Of a stretch of DNA of 64,000 nucleotides, positions 1-11,100 are shown piece after piece. This DNA comes from Oscheius dolichura (lineage: Eukaryota; Nematoda; Chromadorea; Rhabditida; Rhabditidae): positions 6,076,001 through 6,140,000 of the forward strand of contig OW051496.1 of NCBI GenBank assembly GCA_932521035.1, in the 5' to 3' direction. Below the pieces are notes generated by a model that saw only the letters and a program-made list of their open reading frames with translations, did not search any database and was not told the DNA's origin. Each line of letters begins with the position of its first letter. Positions within the stretch are counted from its first letter, which is position 1. Made by a program: the position numbers and the translations under genes.

Positions 1-37
1 TGTTTTTTTTATATATTAAGATACTATTTAAATTCAG

Positions 38-540
38 AATGGGAATAGGTCAGCTTATGTTGGAACACGTTTTTGATATTGCTAAAAAGGAGAATTCTTT
101 CCGATATGTGTTTCTGCATGTACAGGTTCGTCTATTAGTACTCGAAATTGTTTCTACTAGAGACGATAACTAGTGAATACCTACTTTTCAGTTGAAATTT
201 GACCCTTTTAGTGAATAAAATTAACCGAAAGACCAATATTATAGTCCGTTTCCAAACGAAAAGACGCGTAATTTTTCATCTTTGGTCTGTTTGGTATCGC
301 GAGGTTACAGAAATAACCTTTAGCGTTGGAAACCGACTATACAACCTTGTGTTATTTCTAATTATTTTTTTCGAAATTATGCACCTTCTCCCATAAAATC
401 GCTAATGTTACTTATAGGTCAGCAATGAAACAGCCCTTCACTTCTACAAGAAATACGGCTTCGAAAATGTGGGTATCGCAGAAAAGTACTACAAGCGGAT
501 TGAGCCAGCTGATGCCTATCTGCTTGTGAAAAAATTGTAA
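38..540 (+). CDS. N-alpha-acetyltransferase 50 (NAA50/San), 3' part
   Basis: Last two exons of a GNAT acetyltransferase that acetylates protein N termini in the NatE complex; the gene starts left of the window. Exons 38-125 and 418-540, joined over a 292-bp intron (long for this window). The translation reads MGIGQLMLEHVFDIAK, then VSNETALHFYKKYGFENVG, then YYKRIEPADAYLLVKKL and stop. This follows human NAA50 closely: the acetyl-CoA loop (R/Q-x-x-G-x-G type), the SNE-A-x-x-FY-x-K-x-GF segment and the YYKRIEPADA end. The protein ends almost at that motif, without the longer tail of the human protein. The 199-396 open frame lies inside the intron and is not coding. Confidence 0.88.
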
Positions 541-859
541 AACTTTGCTTTCAAGGAATTTTTTATATAATTTTTTGATTTCATAGAGTTACCTTTATTA
601 GATAAAGATTAACTGTCACGTTAAATATAGTTTGAATGATGTTGGTATGTATTAGCTTTTCGTCATCTCATTCAGAATAGCGTTATCGATTACATTCTGT
701 GCGAGGAACCATGTATTATGCTGATTCATAGCCTATGTTATCAGCAAAAACACATTCCATTTTTAAAGCATTGAGAGTCGTTCACAGGTTTATTTCTACC
801 TTTTCTCTTTAGTAATACAAACGGAATATCGATAACGCTTCTGTGAGAAATGAAAGCGT
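541..859. other. intergenic, no gene seen
   Basis: AT-rich spacer between the NAA50 stop and the LINE fragment. No open frame with family resemblance on either strand. Confidence 0.6.
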
Positions 860-2662
860 TGAAGAAGATTGCTTTCTGCTTTTTACAGCAAGGTAAACAA
901 AGACCTAGCAAAGAGACTTCTAATTCGGTATCAGACGCTTGCGTCCAAGAAGCTCTTTGAAAAATGCTCAACTCATGTGATGCGACAGGTGCTAAAGAAT
1001 GACGGATCCCCAACGACAACTCCCCAAGAGTTGAAGGCAAGGATTCAGGAATTCTTCAACCAGCTGTATGAGAAGATGGTTGTGGTACATCCGGTGACTC
1101 ATCCGCCCTCTGAAAGTGTTCCCTCGGTTCTCGAGGAGGAGGTGCAGAAACAGCTTTGTCGCATGAAGAAGCGCACTGCTCCTGGTCATGATTCCCTCAC
1201 AACCATGATGCTTCGTAGTGTTGAAGAAGTGGTTCCTGCTCTTGCGCAGCTCTTCACTACGATGCTCGACCTCCGTATTGTCCCTTCTGGATTTGCCGAC
1301 TCCATAACGACGCTTATCCCGAAGAAAGGCAATCTAACGGATCTGGTCAATTACCGCCCCATCTCCGTGCTACCAGCTCCTTACAAGCTGTTTACACGTG
1401 TAGTATTGGCCAGGATTCATGGTTGGTTGGAATCGAATCAGCCCGTAAAACAAGCCGGCTTCCGCCGGAATTATTCTACTGTCGAACATCTTCACACCGT
1501 CCAGCAGCTTATCGACAAGGCCAACGACTACGGCACCGACATCTACCTCGTATTTGTCGATTTTCGGAAGGCCTACGACACGATAGAGTGGGACGCCGTC
1601 TGGAATTCCTTGCTCCGGCAAGGAGTATCACCCCTCTATGTCGAGATGCTACAGAAGGTATACGACGTGGCTGATTCCAAGATCAAGGTGCAAGAAGAGC
1701 TGGTAGAGGTCGAGATCCAACGTGGAGTCCGCCAAGGATGTGTCCTGTTCCCTCTGCTCTTCAACGCTGTGCTCGAGGACATCTTCCGCCAAGTCAAATG
1801 GAAGCGACTAGGTGTTAAAATCGATGGAAAACGGCTCACTCATCTGAGGTACGCCGACGATGTCGTTCTCATTGGAAGAAGTCCGTCGGCAGTGCAGCGG
1901 ATGGTCACGGAGTTGGAAGAATTGAGCCGAAGGATTGGACTAGAAATCAACAGCTCCAAAACGGTTGCCATGACCAACGCCGAAGATGGTAACCTGATGA
2001 TAGGTGGGGCTCCTGTAGCGTTTTCCAGTCATTTCGTGTATCTTGGCTGTTCTGTGACTTTCACCGACTAAAAACAGGAAATATCCCGGAGAATTGGAGC
2101 AGGTTGGGCAGCGTACAACCGACATCGCCTGTTTTTTTCCTCAAAGAACAGTACCGATGAAGATGAAACGTCGGGTCTTCCTTACATGTGTGGTCCCAAG
2201 TCTATTGTACGGCTGCGAAGTGTGGTGCCTTCGGAAACAGGACAGAAGTAAACTGCAAAGTGTACAACGACGCATGGAACGGTCGATGTTGGGATTATCT
2301 CTCCTGGATAGAGTTAAGAATGAGGAAGTCCGCCGCAGAACCGTGCTGCCGAACATCGTGGAACTGGCCTGGAGAAGAAAGATTAAATGGGCCCTACAAC
2401 TCGCTCAAATGGACCCATCCCGATGGTCGACTGCCACCACCATTTGGTATCCACGGAATCGAAAGAGAAGGAGAGGACGGCCGATCACAAGATGGGACAC
2501 GGACATACGGAGAGCGGCCGAGACAGCCTACGGAACGCAGGCCTGGGATCAGCAAGCCAGAAGAGACGCGAAACAATGGCTCGCCGACATGTGGGGGGCA
2601 AGACCGACGTGATCGTACACAATTTGTTTTGATACCGCGAATAAATTGAAATTGAATTGAAA
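860..2662 (+). mobile_element. 5'-truncated, broken RTE-like non-LTR retrotransposon
   Basis: The frame from 869 carries a LINE reverse transcriptase: a fingers region, FVDFRKAYDTIEWDAVW, RGVRQGC-x-x-x-PLLFNAVLE, the catalytic LRYADDVVL near 1845, and a C-terminal thumb region. The copy is dead: a TAA stop at 2069-2071 interrupts it, the same frame continues sensibly to about 2145, and the RxxFLTC-x-VPSLLYGCEVW tail then lies in another frame (to 2612), so there is also a frameshift. The endonuclease domain expected upstream is missing. The 3' end at 2641-2662 is an AATTGA-type short repeat tail, as RTE and related elements have. The clade assignment is inferred from the RT and tail. Confidence 0.85.
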
Positions 2663-3178
2663 CAATAGCCGCAATTTTTAGTGTATCCCAAAATTCTATC
2701 CAGTGTACGCTCAGTCTCCCGCGCAATTAGCCGAACCAGAGACAGATGTCGTGCTACGTGAGTACTGTCCCTTGAGGTCTTATCGATTCCTCTTCTTGTT
2801 TACCCGACAAAAATAGATCTGCATCAGCTTTCTTGGCCCGCATCCTACCATAGACATTGGATATTATTGCAGTGTAAAGCTATTGCAGCGGATTTCCCAA
2901 GCCGACATAGGCCAATTGACCCCCTGTTACGTCAGCAGCTCGTCGGACCCTATTTTTAGCTTCGCTATTCGAGCTCCATCTATTCCCCGGGAGGCGCTGT
3001 TGAAACAACAACATATTTACAAGCTTTCCATGTGATCTGGAGAGCTTCTACCTCTTGAGGGCATTGCAGAATTCTTTTGGCAATCCTTGGTTGAGAGTAC
3101 TTATTTGAATCTCAATGCTCTCACATTAATATCTTCTCGCTTCTTCTCTTTGAGCTTCATTCTTATTGCAGACCGCTA
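2663..3178. other. intergenic between LINE and copine
   Basis: No coding evidence. The last bases, TTCATTCTTATTGCAG ending seven bases before the copine ATG, look like a 3' splice acceptor and may be the spliced-leader trans-splice site of copine. Confidence 0.5.
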
Positions 3179-5694
3179 ATGCATCCTATTATCCAAGCGC
3201 CGTGTTCCACAGTTGCTTTGACAATTAGTGCAAAGAAGCTGAAGGATAAAGATGTGTTTTCGAAGAGTGACCCGTTGTGTATCGTCTCCAGATTTTCGAG
3301 AAGAGCTGCCATGGGTAAGTAATCCGGTATTTCACCAATTCAATGGAATTATTCATTGCTTTCTATGAATCACCGTCAAAAATGCTTTGAATTCTCACAT
3401 CGTTTCTCGACTATAATTGAATTGTCAGGGCGGCAGCTATCACAGTCAGAGTGGCGAGAAATTGGACGAACAGAGACCATTATGAACTGCCTCAACCCAG
3501 AGTTCACCAAGCGGATAATAGTGGAATACTTTTTCGAAGAGAAACAACCACTGAAATTTGAATTGTGAGCTATTTTTCCTCCAAGAATAAGTTGATTTCA
3601 GCTACGATATAGACAACAATCAAAAAGGTTTAGATGCCCAAGACTTTCTTGGTTTTATGGAGTGTGACCTGGCGGAAGTCGTATCCGTGGGAGTCTTTAC
3701 CAAACCGCTCGGGTGAGTGTCCATCTCTTTTCAACAAAATGTTCGGGTGTAGAGGACTTCCGGGCAATTGTGGCACTGTGACGATAGCCTGTGAAGAGGT
3801 CGAGGAGAATCAACGGGAACACATCGAAATGAACTGTCATGCCACGAAATTGGACAAGAAGGACTTTTTCGGGAAGAGCGACCCGTTCCTCAAGATATAC
3901 AGGATGAATGAAGACGGAAGGTAGGCGAGGGGGCTTGGGAGAATCGAAGAGAATTTCAGCCGCGTGATGATCCACAAGACGGAGTTTATCAAGAAGACCC
4001 TCAATCCCACCTGGAGACCGTTTGAACTGAAGCTGAGCACCCTCTCCTCGGGGGATCGGTCGAGAGATTTCTGCATCGAATGCTGGGATGACAACCTACA
4101 GTAAGACTGGGAATAGAACACAAAACATCTTCTAGATTCGAGCCAGATTTTATCGGAAGTTGCCAGGTGAATGTTGGACAGCTGGTCAGAGATAAGACGA
4201 CGGAAGTGCCGGTGAGAGGTGGCCCTCGTCTTGGGGCAACGACCCTTTTCAGTTAATCAACGACAGGAAACGGCTGAAGAAGGGGAAGAGGTACAAGAAC
4301 TCGGGGATGCTGGTGGTCAGCGCGCGCCTCTTCGTCATCCCGACCTTCCTCGACTACATCTCCGGCGGCACACAGCTCGAATTCACGGTGGCCATCGACT
4401 TCACCGCCTCCAATAACCACCCCAACGACCCCAAGTCCCTCCACTTCATCAGCTACAATCCCAACCAGTACGAGGTGGCCATCAGGTAGGAGCCGTCCAC
4501 CCCCTTTCACCCTCTTTCGTCACAGGGCCGTTCTCGACATCTGCCAGCACTACAACCGGACGAAGCAGTTCGAGGCCTATGGATTCGGGGCCATCGTGCC
4601 CGGTAACACGGGAGTCACCCATCTCTTCTCCCTGGCCAATCCTCAGGTACGGGCAGCCCCTTCTAATTAGAGCATAATTACAGCCAGTCCTCGGGGACAG
4701 CAGGGTAAACGGGGTGGAGGGAGTGCTCAATGCCTACCATACCTGTGTCAGGACGGTTCGCTTCTTCGGGCCGACGAACTTTGCTCAAATCGTACAAATG
4801 GCGGCTCGTACGGCTAGCACATACAGGGACGGAGAGAAGTACCAGGTAGGATCAGAGGGGGGACGAGGTCAACCGCCTCCAACTTCAGGTGTTGCTGATA
4901 GTGACCGACGGCTGTATCTGTGACATGGTGCCCACGAAGAAGGCCATCGTCGAGGCGGCCGGCCTGCCCCTGTCAATAATTATCGTCGGGGTGGGCACGG
5001 CAGAGTTCGACAAGATGGAGGAGCTGGACGGGGACAATGTCCGAATCTCACATAATGGTCGGTACGCGGAGAGAGACATCGTACAGGTGAGGGAGGAGGG
5101 TAGCAAAGAGGGGCCAGTCTTTAGTTTGTACCGATAAACGACTTTTTGGAGAGGAACATCGTCATCCCGGAGAATATCATGGCCGCCCTCGCAAAGGAAG
5201 TCTTGGCAGAGGTAACGGGCCATCCACCAGTAGTATATAAAATGTTGTTACTGGGACAGATTTTTGCCCAAATGACGTTTTTGCACATTTTCAGCTATTT
5301 AAAAGCATTTTCAAAGTGAAAACATGTCTGGTATCTACCCTTATGAGTACATGGATTCCTTTGAAAGATATAATGAAACGCGTTTTCCGTTGGCTAAGAC
5401 ATGTTTTCACTTTGAAAATGCTTTTAAATAGCTGAAAATGTGCAAAAACGTCATTTGGGCAAAAATCTGTCCCAGTAACAATATTTTATATACTACTTCC
5501 ACCCTGTCAACCATTCAATTCAGCTGCCCCTCCAGCTGACTTCTTATATGAGAAGTAGGAATATTCTTCCCCGGCCGTCATCGGTTCCCCTTGGCATTTA
5601 TCCAAGTGACAACGGTGTTACAACCACCAGATCCACGGCGACTGCTCCTCCCATCGACGCTCAAGATATTCACATCTACAATTCGGTAGCCTAG
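3179..5694 (+). CDS. copine (two C2 domains plus vWA domain)
   Basis: Calcium-dependent phospholipid-binding protein that recruits partners to membranes. Twelve exons: 3179-3314, 3429-3564, 3602-3712, 3753-3920, 3960-4100, 4136-4211, 4253-4485, 4526-4646, 4684-4845, 4889-5086, 5125-5211, 5524-5694; 579 aa, the usual copine length. C2A covers about residues 10-130, with the calcium-loop motif [11 protein letters not shown]2B covers about 145-270, with [13 protein letters not shown] and [15 protein letters not shown]. The copine vWA domain follows from about 300 ([34 protein letters not shown]). The MIDAS-like DFTASN replaces DxSxS, as copines do. Introns are 35-43 bp except the first (114) and the last (312), which holds a MITE. 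An acceptor seven bases before the ATG suggests trans-splicing. Confidence 0.95.
5230..5496. mobile_element. palindromic MITE inside the last copine intron
   Basis: Two inverted arms of 100 bp (5230-5329 and 5397-5496) are reverse complements with one mismatch that I can see, around a 67-bp centre. The ends read GTAGTATATAAAAT. If the terminal TA is the target duplication it would fit a Tc1/mariner-type non-autonomous element, but the flanks give no decisive duplication. No transposase is encoded. It lies in intron 11 of copine and accounts for most of that intron's 312 bp, against about 40 bp for its neighbours. Confidence 0.85.
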
Positions 5695-6320
5695 ACCCGG
5701 ATATATCGATACAACACAGCAGAACATATCGATGGACACGGCTGGGGTTATACATTCACTGCCCGATCTCATACATTATCAATAAATATTTATGTAACAT
5801 TGGGCTGTGTTACGGTGACAGGATATTGTGGAGCCGAGGGGATGGTCGACGCCGTAATTCTAAAGTAGTCTTTGGTTTTACGTCCAACTACCGGAAGATG
5901 ACCCTCTTTAGCAGGCCCCTTTGCTCCCAAAATATGTTTACGATCCTCAGGAATACCTGGGAGGTAAAACCCAAATTCAATTGGAAACTGTCTTTGAGAT
6001 GATGGGGAACATTAGAACGGGAGGACTACAGTAAGACTACATATTAGCCAGCTTATCTCGTTAGTTCTCTCTGATTGGGCATTTTCCAGATCACAGCCTG
6101 GACAGTCTGGAAAGTGCACAGCAAATAAAAGGAGATGCAATTTGTTCATTTTCTTCAAAAGTTGTTCGAAAATGCCGCTCTCCAGCCAATTAGGCTGGAC
6201 AGGTCGTCCCTTGTAGAAAACCGCCAGCGAAAGCAACCGGCTTGTTCAAGTCAGTCTCGCTCCTACTTCTGCTCGGTGGTGGTCGTCTTCTTTTTTCTCA
6301 AAGTTGCCCACACCAAACCG

Positions 6321-6484
6321 CGTTGTGGGCCTCGATCCACGTAAAACAACGCGTCCCGTTCACTCGAGTCAAAAGCGCGCGGGTCCTCCGTGGCCTCTGT
6401 CATGCCTCTTCCTTCGGAATCCGACAGAAAACGGCGTTGTGGGCCTCGATCCACGTAAAATAACGCGTCCCGTTCATTCGGGTC
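6321..6484. repeat. 50-bp direct repeat, two copies
   Basis: The unit starting CGTTGTGGGCCTCGATCCAC occurs at 6321-6370 and again at 6435-6484, 114 bp apart, differing at about three positions. Both copies lie in noncoding DNA. It could be a small local tandem duplication or the edge of an unrecognised dispersed repeat. Confidence 0.7.
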
Positions 6485-7549
6485 TTCTCCTTTTGCTCTA
6501 AAAGTCGGGTTAGTAGGCGACGGCCAATGGACCAGGCTGTGAGAGACCGCCACTCACACCAACCTACCCTTTGAAAATCTTCAAAGGAGGTGTCCTGCCC
6601 GGTGTCCTGGCTAGCTAGTTCCATCGTCTACCAAGGCGGTCTTTGGCTCCGAAGTGACTCGGCTGCCACAAGGGACACCGGAAGTTACCGAACACCTGAC
6701 GCACCGTTTTGGCTAATTCATTCCTACAAACTTTACCACTTATTTTATCTTGGCTTTGGCTTGCTCGTGGGTTTTATTTTCAGGTTCGGCCATTGGAAGA
6801 TGGATGACGACGAGCCAGAAGGATGGAGGACAACACGGAAGGAGGATGGATAACGAGGACGAGGTGAAATGGACTGACAATGAGATGGAGGAAAGACGGA
6901 CCGACGCGGACGGCAGAAACACAGGTTGGAGACTTTTAAACCATCTCGCTGGGATGTCACTGACGCTCCTTGGCCTATGAAAATTCCATTTTTACTAGCA
7001 GCCAACAACCGCGCATACTCGCTTTCATAGGTATAAAAATGACGTAAGGGGAAGCTGCTTCTCACCATTTTCTCTACTTGACCTGACCGGAGTCGGTCGA
7101 GAGGCGCGTATAAGTATAGCCGCTTTGACACTTTGGATCACCATTCACCCTTTCGAGGTCAGCTTGAATCACATATCCGTTGCCATGATGATAAAAGTTT
7201 ATTTGGAAAAGATACACGGCTTAACGGTGCGGCCCAGCTTGAAGGCTGCAAGCCCACTTCCTCATAGTGGAGGAGGCTAAGCTTGGCCGGCAGAGTGTGA
7301 AGGCCAGGTGAAATGGACGGGACTCGACCCTCCTTTTTTTTTTTCGCCTGCCTCCTCACGTCACATTTCCCTATCTTGTCAGTCACTTATTGGTCACCCC
7401 TCAGGCGTAAAAGTCCTGCAGGGGGCCGCTGTTCTCGTTATTTTCTGTATGCGCAGTCTCGTGTCTCTCTGCAGCCTCCGCGTTATCCTCCCCGCCTCCT
7501 GGCCCCCACTCTTGTCCAGCCCTGCCCCTCCTGTCCGCACTCTTTCTGT

Positions 7550-7795
7550 CCATCCCCGTCCCTCCTGTCCATCCCCGTCCCTCCTGTCCATCCCCGTCCC
7601 TTCTGCCCATCCCCGTCCCTTCTGCCCATCCCCGTCCCTTCTGCCCATCCCCGTCCCTTCTGCCCATCCCCGTCCCTTCTGCCCATCCCCGTCCCTTCTG
7701 CCCATCCCCGTCCCTTCTGCCCATCCCCGTCCCTTCTGTCCGCCCTCGTTCTGTCCACCCTCGTTCTGTCCACCCTCGTTCTGTCCACCCTCGTC
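7550..7795. repeat. minisatellite: 19-bp then 15-bp units
   Basis: About ten head-to-tail copies of a 19-bp pyrimidine-rich unit (core CCATCCCCGTCCCT) run at 7550-7739, with CTCC early and TTCTG later variants. Four copies of a 15-bp unit (CTGTCCACCCTCGTT) follow at 7736-7795. Because 19 is not a multiple of three, each strand is open in all three frames across the array, which makes spurious proline/serine-rich or glycine/arginine-rich reading frames. Confidence 0.9.
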
Positions 7796-8144
7796 CCCAA
7801 GTCCTCCGTTTGCTCGGCTCCCCTTGTCGGTGCCAATGCACATGCGTCCTGTACTCTTTCCTGTATTGTGTTGGGTATCACATTAGCCAGTGGCCGATAC
7901 TATCACTTTTCGTGGATTTGGTGGGTCGGAGCCAATTGCAGTTAGTATGTGGAAGGGTATGTTTTAATAGAAACTTAGAATAAAACGAGGTAAGCTAAAA
8001 AATATCGTAAGACCACAATATTTATTGAGAACCGAAGAAATGGAATTGTTGGAGAATGTTACCCGGCGGGTACGAAGGGACAAGAGACTAGGGGAACATC
8101 ACAATTAGCGAGAGGAAAAGATAATAAATTAGAGTGAAATGCTG

Positions 8145-11100
8145 TCAGATATCGGGATTCTCCTCATAGGCAGCCCAGGACAGGTTGAGCTGGGTGAAAA
8201 TGGCACGAGCGAGCTCTTCGTGTGGAGTTCCAGTTTGTTTGTCGGGATGGACGACCAAGCAGGCTTTTCGATACCATTTTTTGATCTATAAATCAATAGA
8301 GATAAACATGAAAGGTAAAAGCTACTTGTGAAGACTGAAGCAATTCAGCCATAGAAGGCTGTTGCCATTTGTCCGCCCCTTCCCAAAGAACGTCGTTCAA
8401 AGAGCCTAATAGAGCACGGATATTCTTCTCTTTGCCCTTTGTCCAATCTCGCATCTAAAAGACGTACTTGTGAACCGGAAAGAGGAAGCAGTATACCTTA
8501 ATTTGTACAGGATCCATTGTCTTGACTTCTTCAGCGCGTTGTAGGTCAGCCATCGATTTTGGAGTGCCAGCAAATGAAGAAGTTGAAAAGCCCTGCAGAC
8601 GGTCATTTCAAAAATTCTAATTTGAGCACCACTCACATGACCAGAAAGAAGATCTTCGAAAGCATTTGGCGTAACTTTTGATTTAGCCGAAGTGTTGCTG
8701 CTATTGAGAGAATCAAAAGCAGCCCGGCTGTAGTTTGGCCGAGATTGCTTCGGCGTGTTAACCGCACTGCTTCCTCCCGAATTTGGATTGCTGCGAGCTG
8801 TACTGTTCATAAATTCCGCAAATGGGTCCAGCGAAGAGCCACCACTCTGGGCAAACGAGGGAGCCGAGACATTTCGATGCATGGGCACCGCCGACGGAGC
8901 AGGAGCTGAATCTCGTCAGCTGTGGAAAGGGAGTCTATACTTACTACTCATGAAATCTCCAAAAAGATCTTGACTGGACGGGGCTGGCTGGAAGGCGGAA
9001 CTGCCTCCTAGGAGGTCTGCGAAGGGGTCGGCCACGTTGGAAGCAGGCTTCGTCTGCTGAGATGACCGGATATTCACTGTAGGTGACTTATATGCCTACA
9101 TGGGACGAAACAAACTTTCTCCAAGTCCCAAGAGGTCGATGTCGCTGGGCTGGGTGGTGGCCTGGACGGGTGAGGGCTCCCCCAATATCGGGGTCTCGTT
9201 GGTCTTGTCGCAATCGAACTGGTACCGGGAGAGATCCTCGTCCACCTCTGTCTTCCCCACTCTGATCCCCGCCATTCGCTCGTGGTCCTCAGCTGTCAGT
9301 CTTCCCTGAAAGCGAGTCTCCTATCAGACATGGGGGATGCCCCTTACCGATGGCTTCTCCGGCCTTGCGGGAGGCTCTGGCCTGGGTGGAGCTTCCTGGT
9401 ATCTAAAGAGGTCGACTTCTGGCTGTGAGACCGGCGCCGTCTCCGGATGTCCGTGTCCCCATGACAGTGTGTTGAAGAAGTCGTCGGATGGCGGAGGTGG
9501 CTCTGCCCTTGGAGATGGCCTCCTCTGAAGAGGTGCCTGATCTCTTCCTCCAAATTCCGCCGTTATTTCTTCTAAATTCGCTGTACATCTCTCTGTGGCC
9601 TTCTCTACCATATTCCTGTCGGCCATCCACTAAATAATTGCCGGAGACGGTGTCCGGCTGGTATCCCAGGAACTCTGGTGGGGTGGCCATCGAGCTGTCG
9701 AATCCACGGTCGGCATTGTCAATTTGTAGCTTGAGAAGTACTCTAAAAGGATGTCTATCCGAAGCAATAAAGGGGAGTAAACCTCCTGAGGATGTGTGGT
9801 TTACGATTAAGGGGAAGGTAGCCGCCGTTGGCCAGCATGCCGAGGGCGAGGCCGGGAAATATGAATAGGGGATACGAAATGAGGTTAACTGGACCGGGGA
9901 TCGGCCACAAATATAACCGGAGCCGGTTCGACTCTCTAATTATCAAAACAATCGACTGCCCTTTTTGGACTGGCCAGGGAGAGGTTGGCAGAAGCGATAT
10001 TACGGCGGGACACGTCTCAGATTGCCAGGGGGATGCCTTCCCAGATGAATTCTCGGCTTTCAGGCGAGGGATCTAAGTGGGGAGCCGGCGTGATCATTTC
10101 CCAGGCCATTGACTTCCGCCCATTTCGAGCGGATACCTTCCCCGTAAGGTTAGAGAGGAGTATTACTTGAAGTTGTCGGGGAAGTTGGCCTTTTCCGAGT
10201 CCTTGATGTCCAGGTCGCCGAGGTGGAAGGTCAGTTCGCGCTGGTTGGGGTCGCAGAAGTTGGCATGGAAGCCGAAGGAGAACATGAAGATCTGAAGAAG
10301 AAGTGCTGGCCATCCAGAAGGGCGAAGGATACCTGTTGCATCTTATTCTGCATCTTGCTGAACCGGGCGTGGTAGACGACAATCGTCACGTCGTCGCCCA
10401 CGGGAAGCTTGTCAAAGACAATCTCTGCTCGACCGTCCGGCGACTCAAACGACCTGTAAGGAAGGCGTGGTTAGTCACCCGTTTGGACCGGTACCGACCT
10501 GAGCTGTTCGTAATCCTTACAGGTACTCCACAGCTTGCTCCCGCCGCAATAGACCTCGGCGAAGGGCCGACACCCCGTCCGGTTGACATTGAAAAGAGGC
10601 GACGGCTCCATCACGACGCCCAACATGTAGACGGGCCGATTGTGGACTACTGCCTGAATTGGTGGTCACCTTCCATTTATGGGCCTCCCTACTGATCGTA
10701 TTTGTGACGGGTCGGATTGGACGACCTTCTTGAAGTTGTCCAGGACACGGTGAAAGGAGGGAGGCAGCAGGGTGACCGTCTTCCGCCGGGCAATCACCAA
10801 TTCGAAGGCATTCATGGGGCGGGGCAGGAGACGGTTGTAGAGGATGAGGGCGGCCGAGAGGAGGGCACAGTGGGGCATGAGACCGTAGAGGACGACAAAT
10901 CCGTTCGGCTGCTGACGGAGGAACTGTGTCATCGAACGGCACATCTGAAGAATTGCCCAGGGCAAGAGGAGCGCTACCTTAAGAAGGTAGTTGACGGTGG
11001 GAGGAGGGCCGGGGAGGACGGGCGGTAGCATATTCTCCAGACTGACATTCAGATACTCGCATCGGAGGCGTCTGCCGGAGAAGTTGACCATCAGGAACGG

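Larger units (their letters stand above)
5695..8144. other. gene-poor convergent spacer (copine 3' / GAK 3')
   Basis: 2.45 kb between two converging genes. It contains a direct repeat near 6.3-6.5 kb and a minisatellite at 7.55-7.80 kb. Long open frames at 7308-7945 and on the minus strand arise from the tandem repeat and show no domain. I see no supported gene. Confidence 0.5.

Noticed and set aside
7308..7945. Long proline/serine-rich or glycine/arginine-rich open frames on both strands
   Set aside because: They are by-products of the 19-bp and 15-bp tandem repeats; no signal peptide, domain or splice support.
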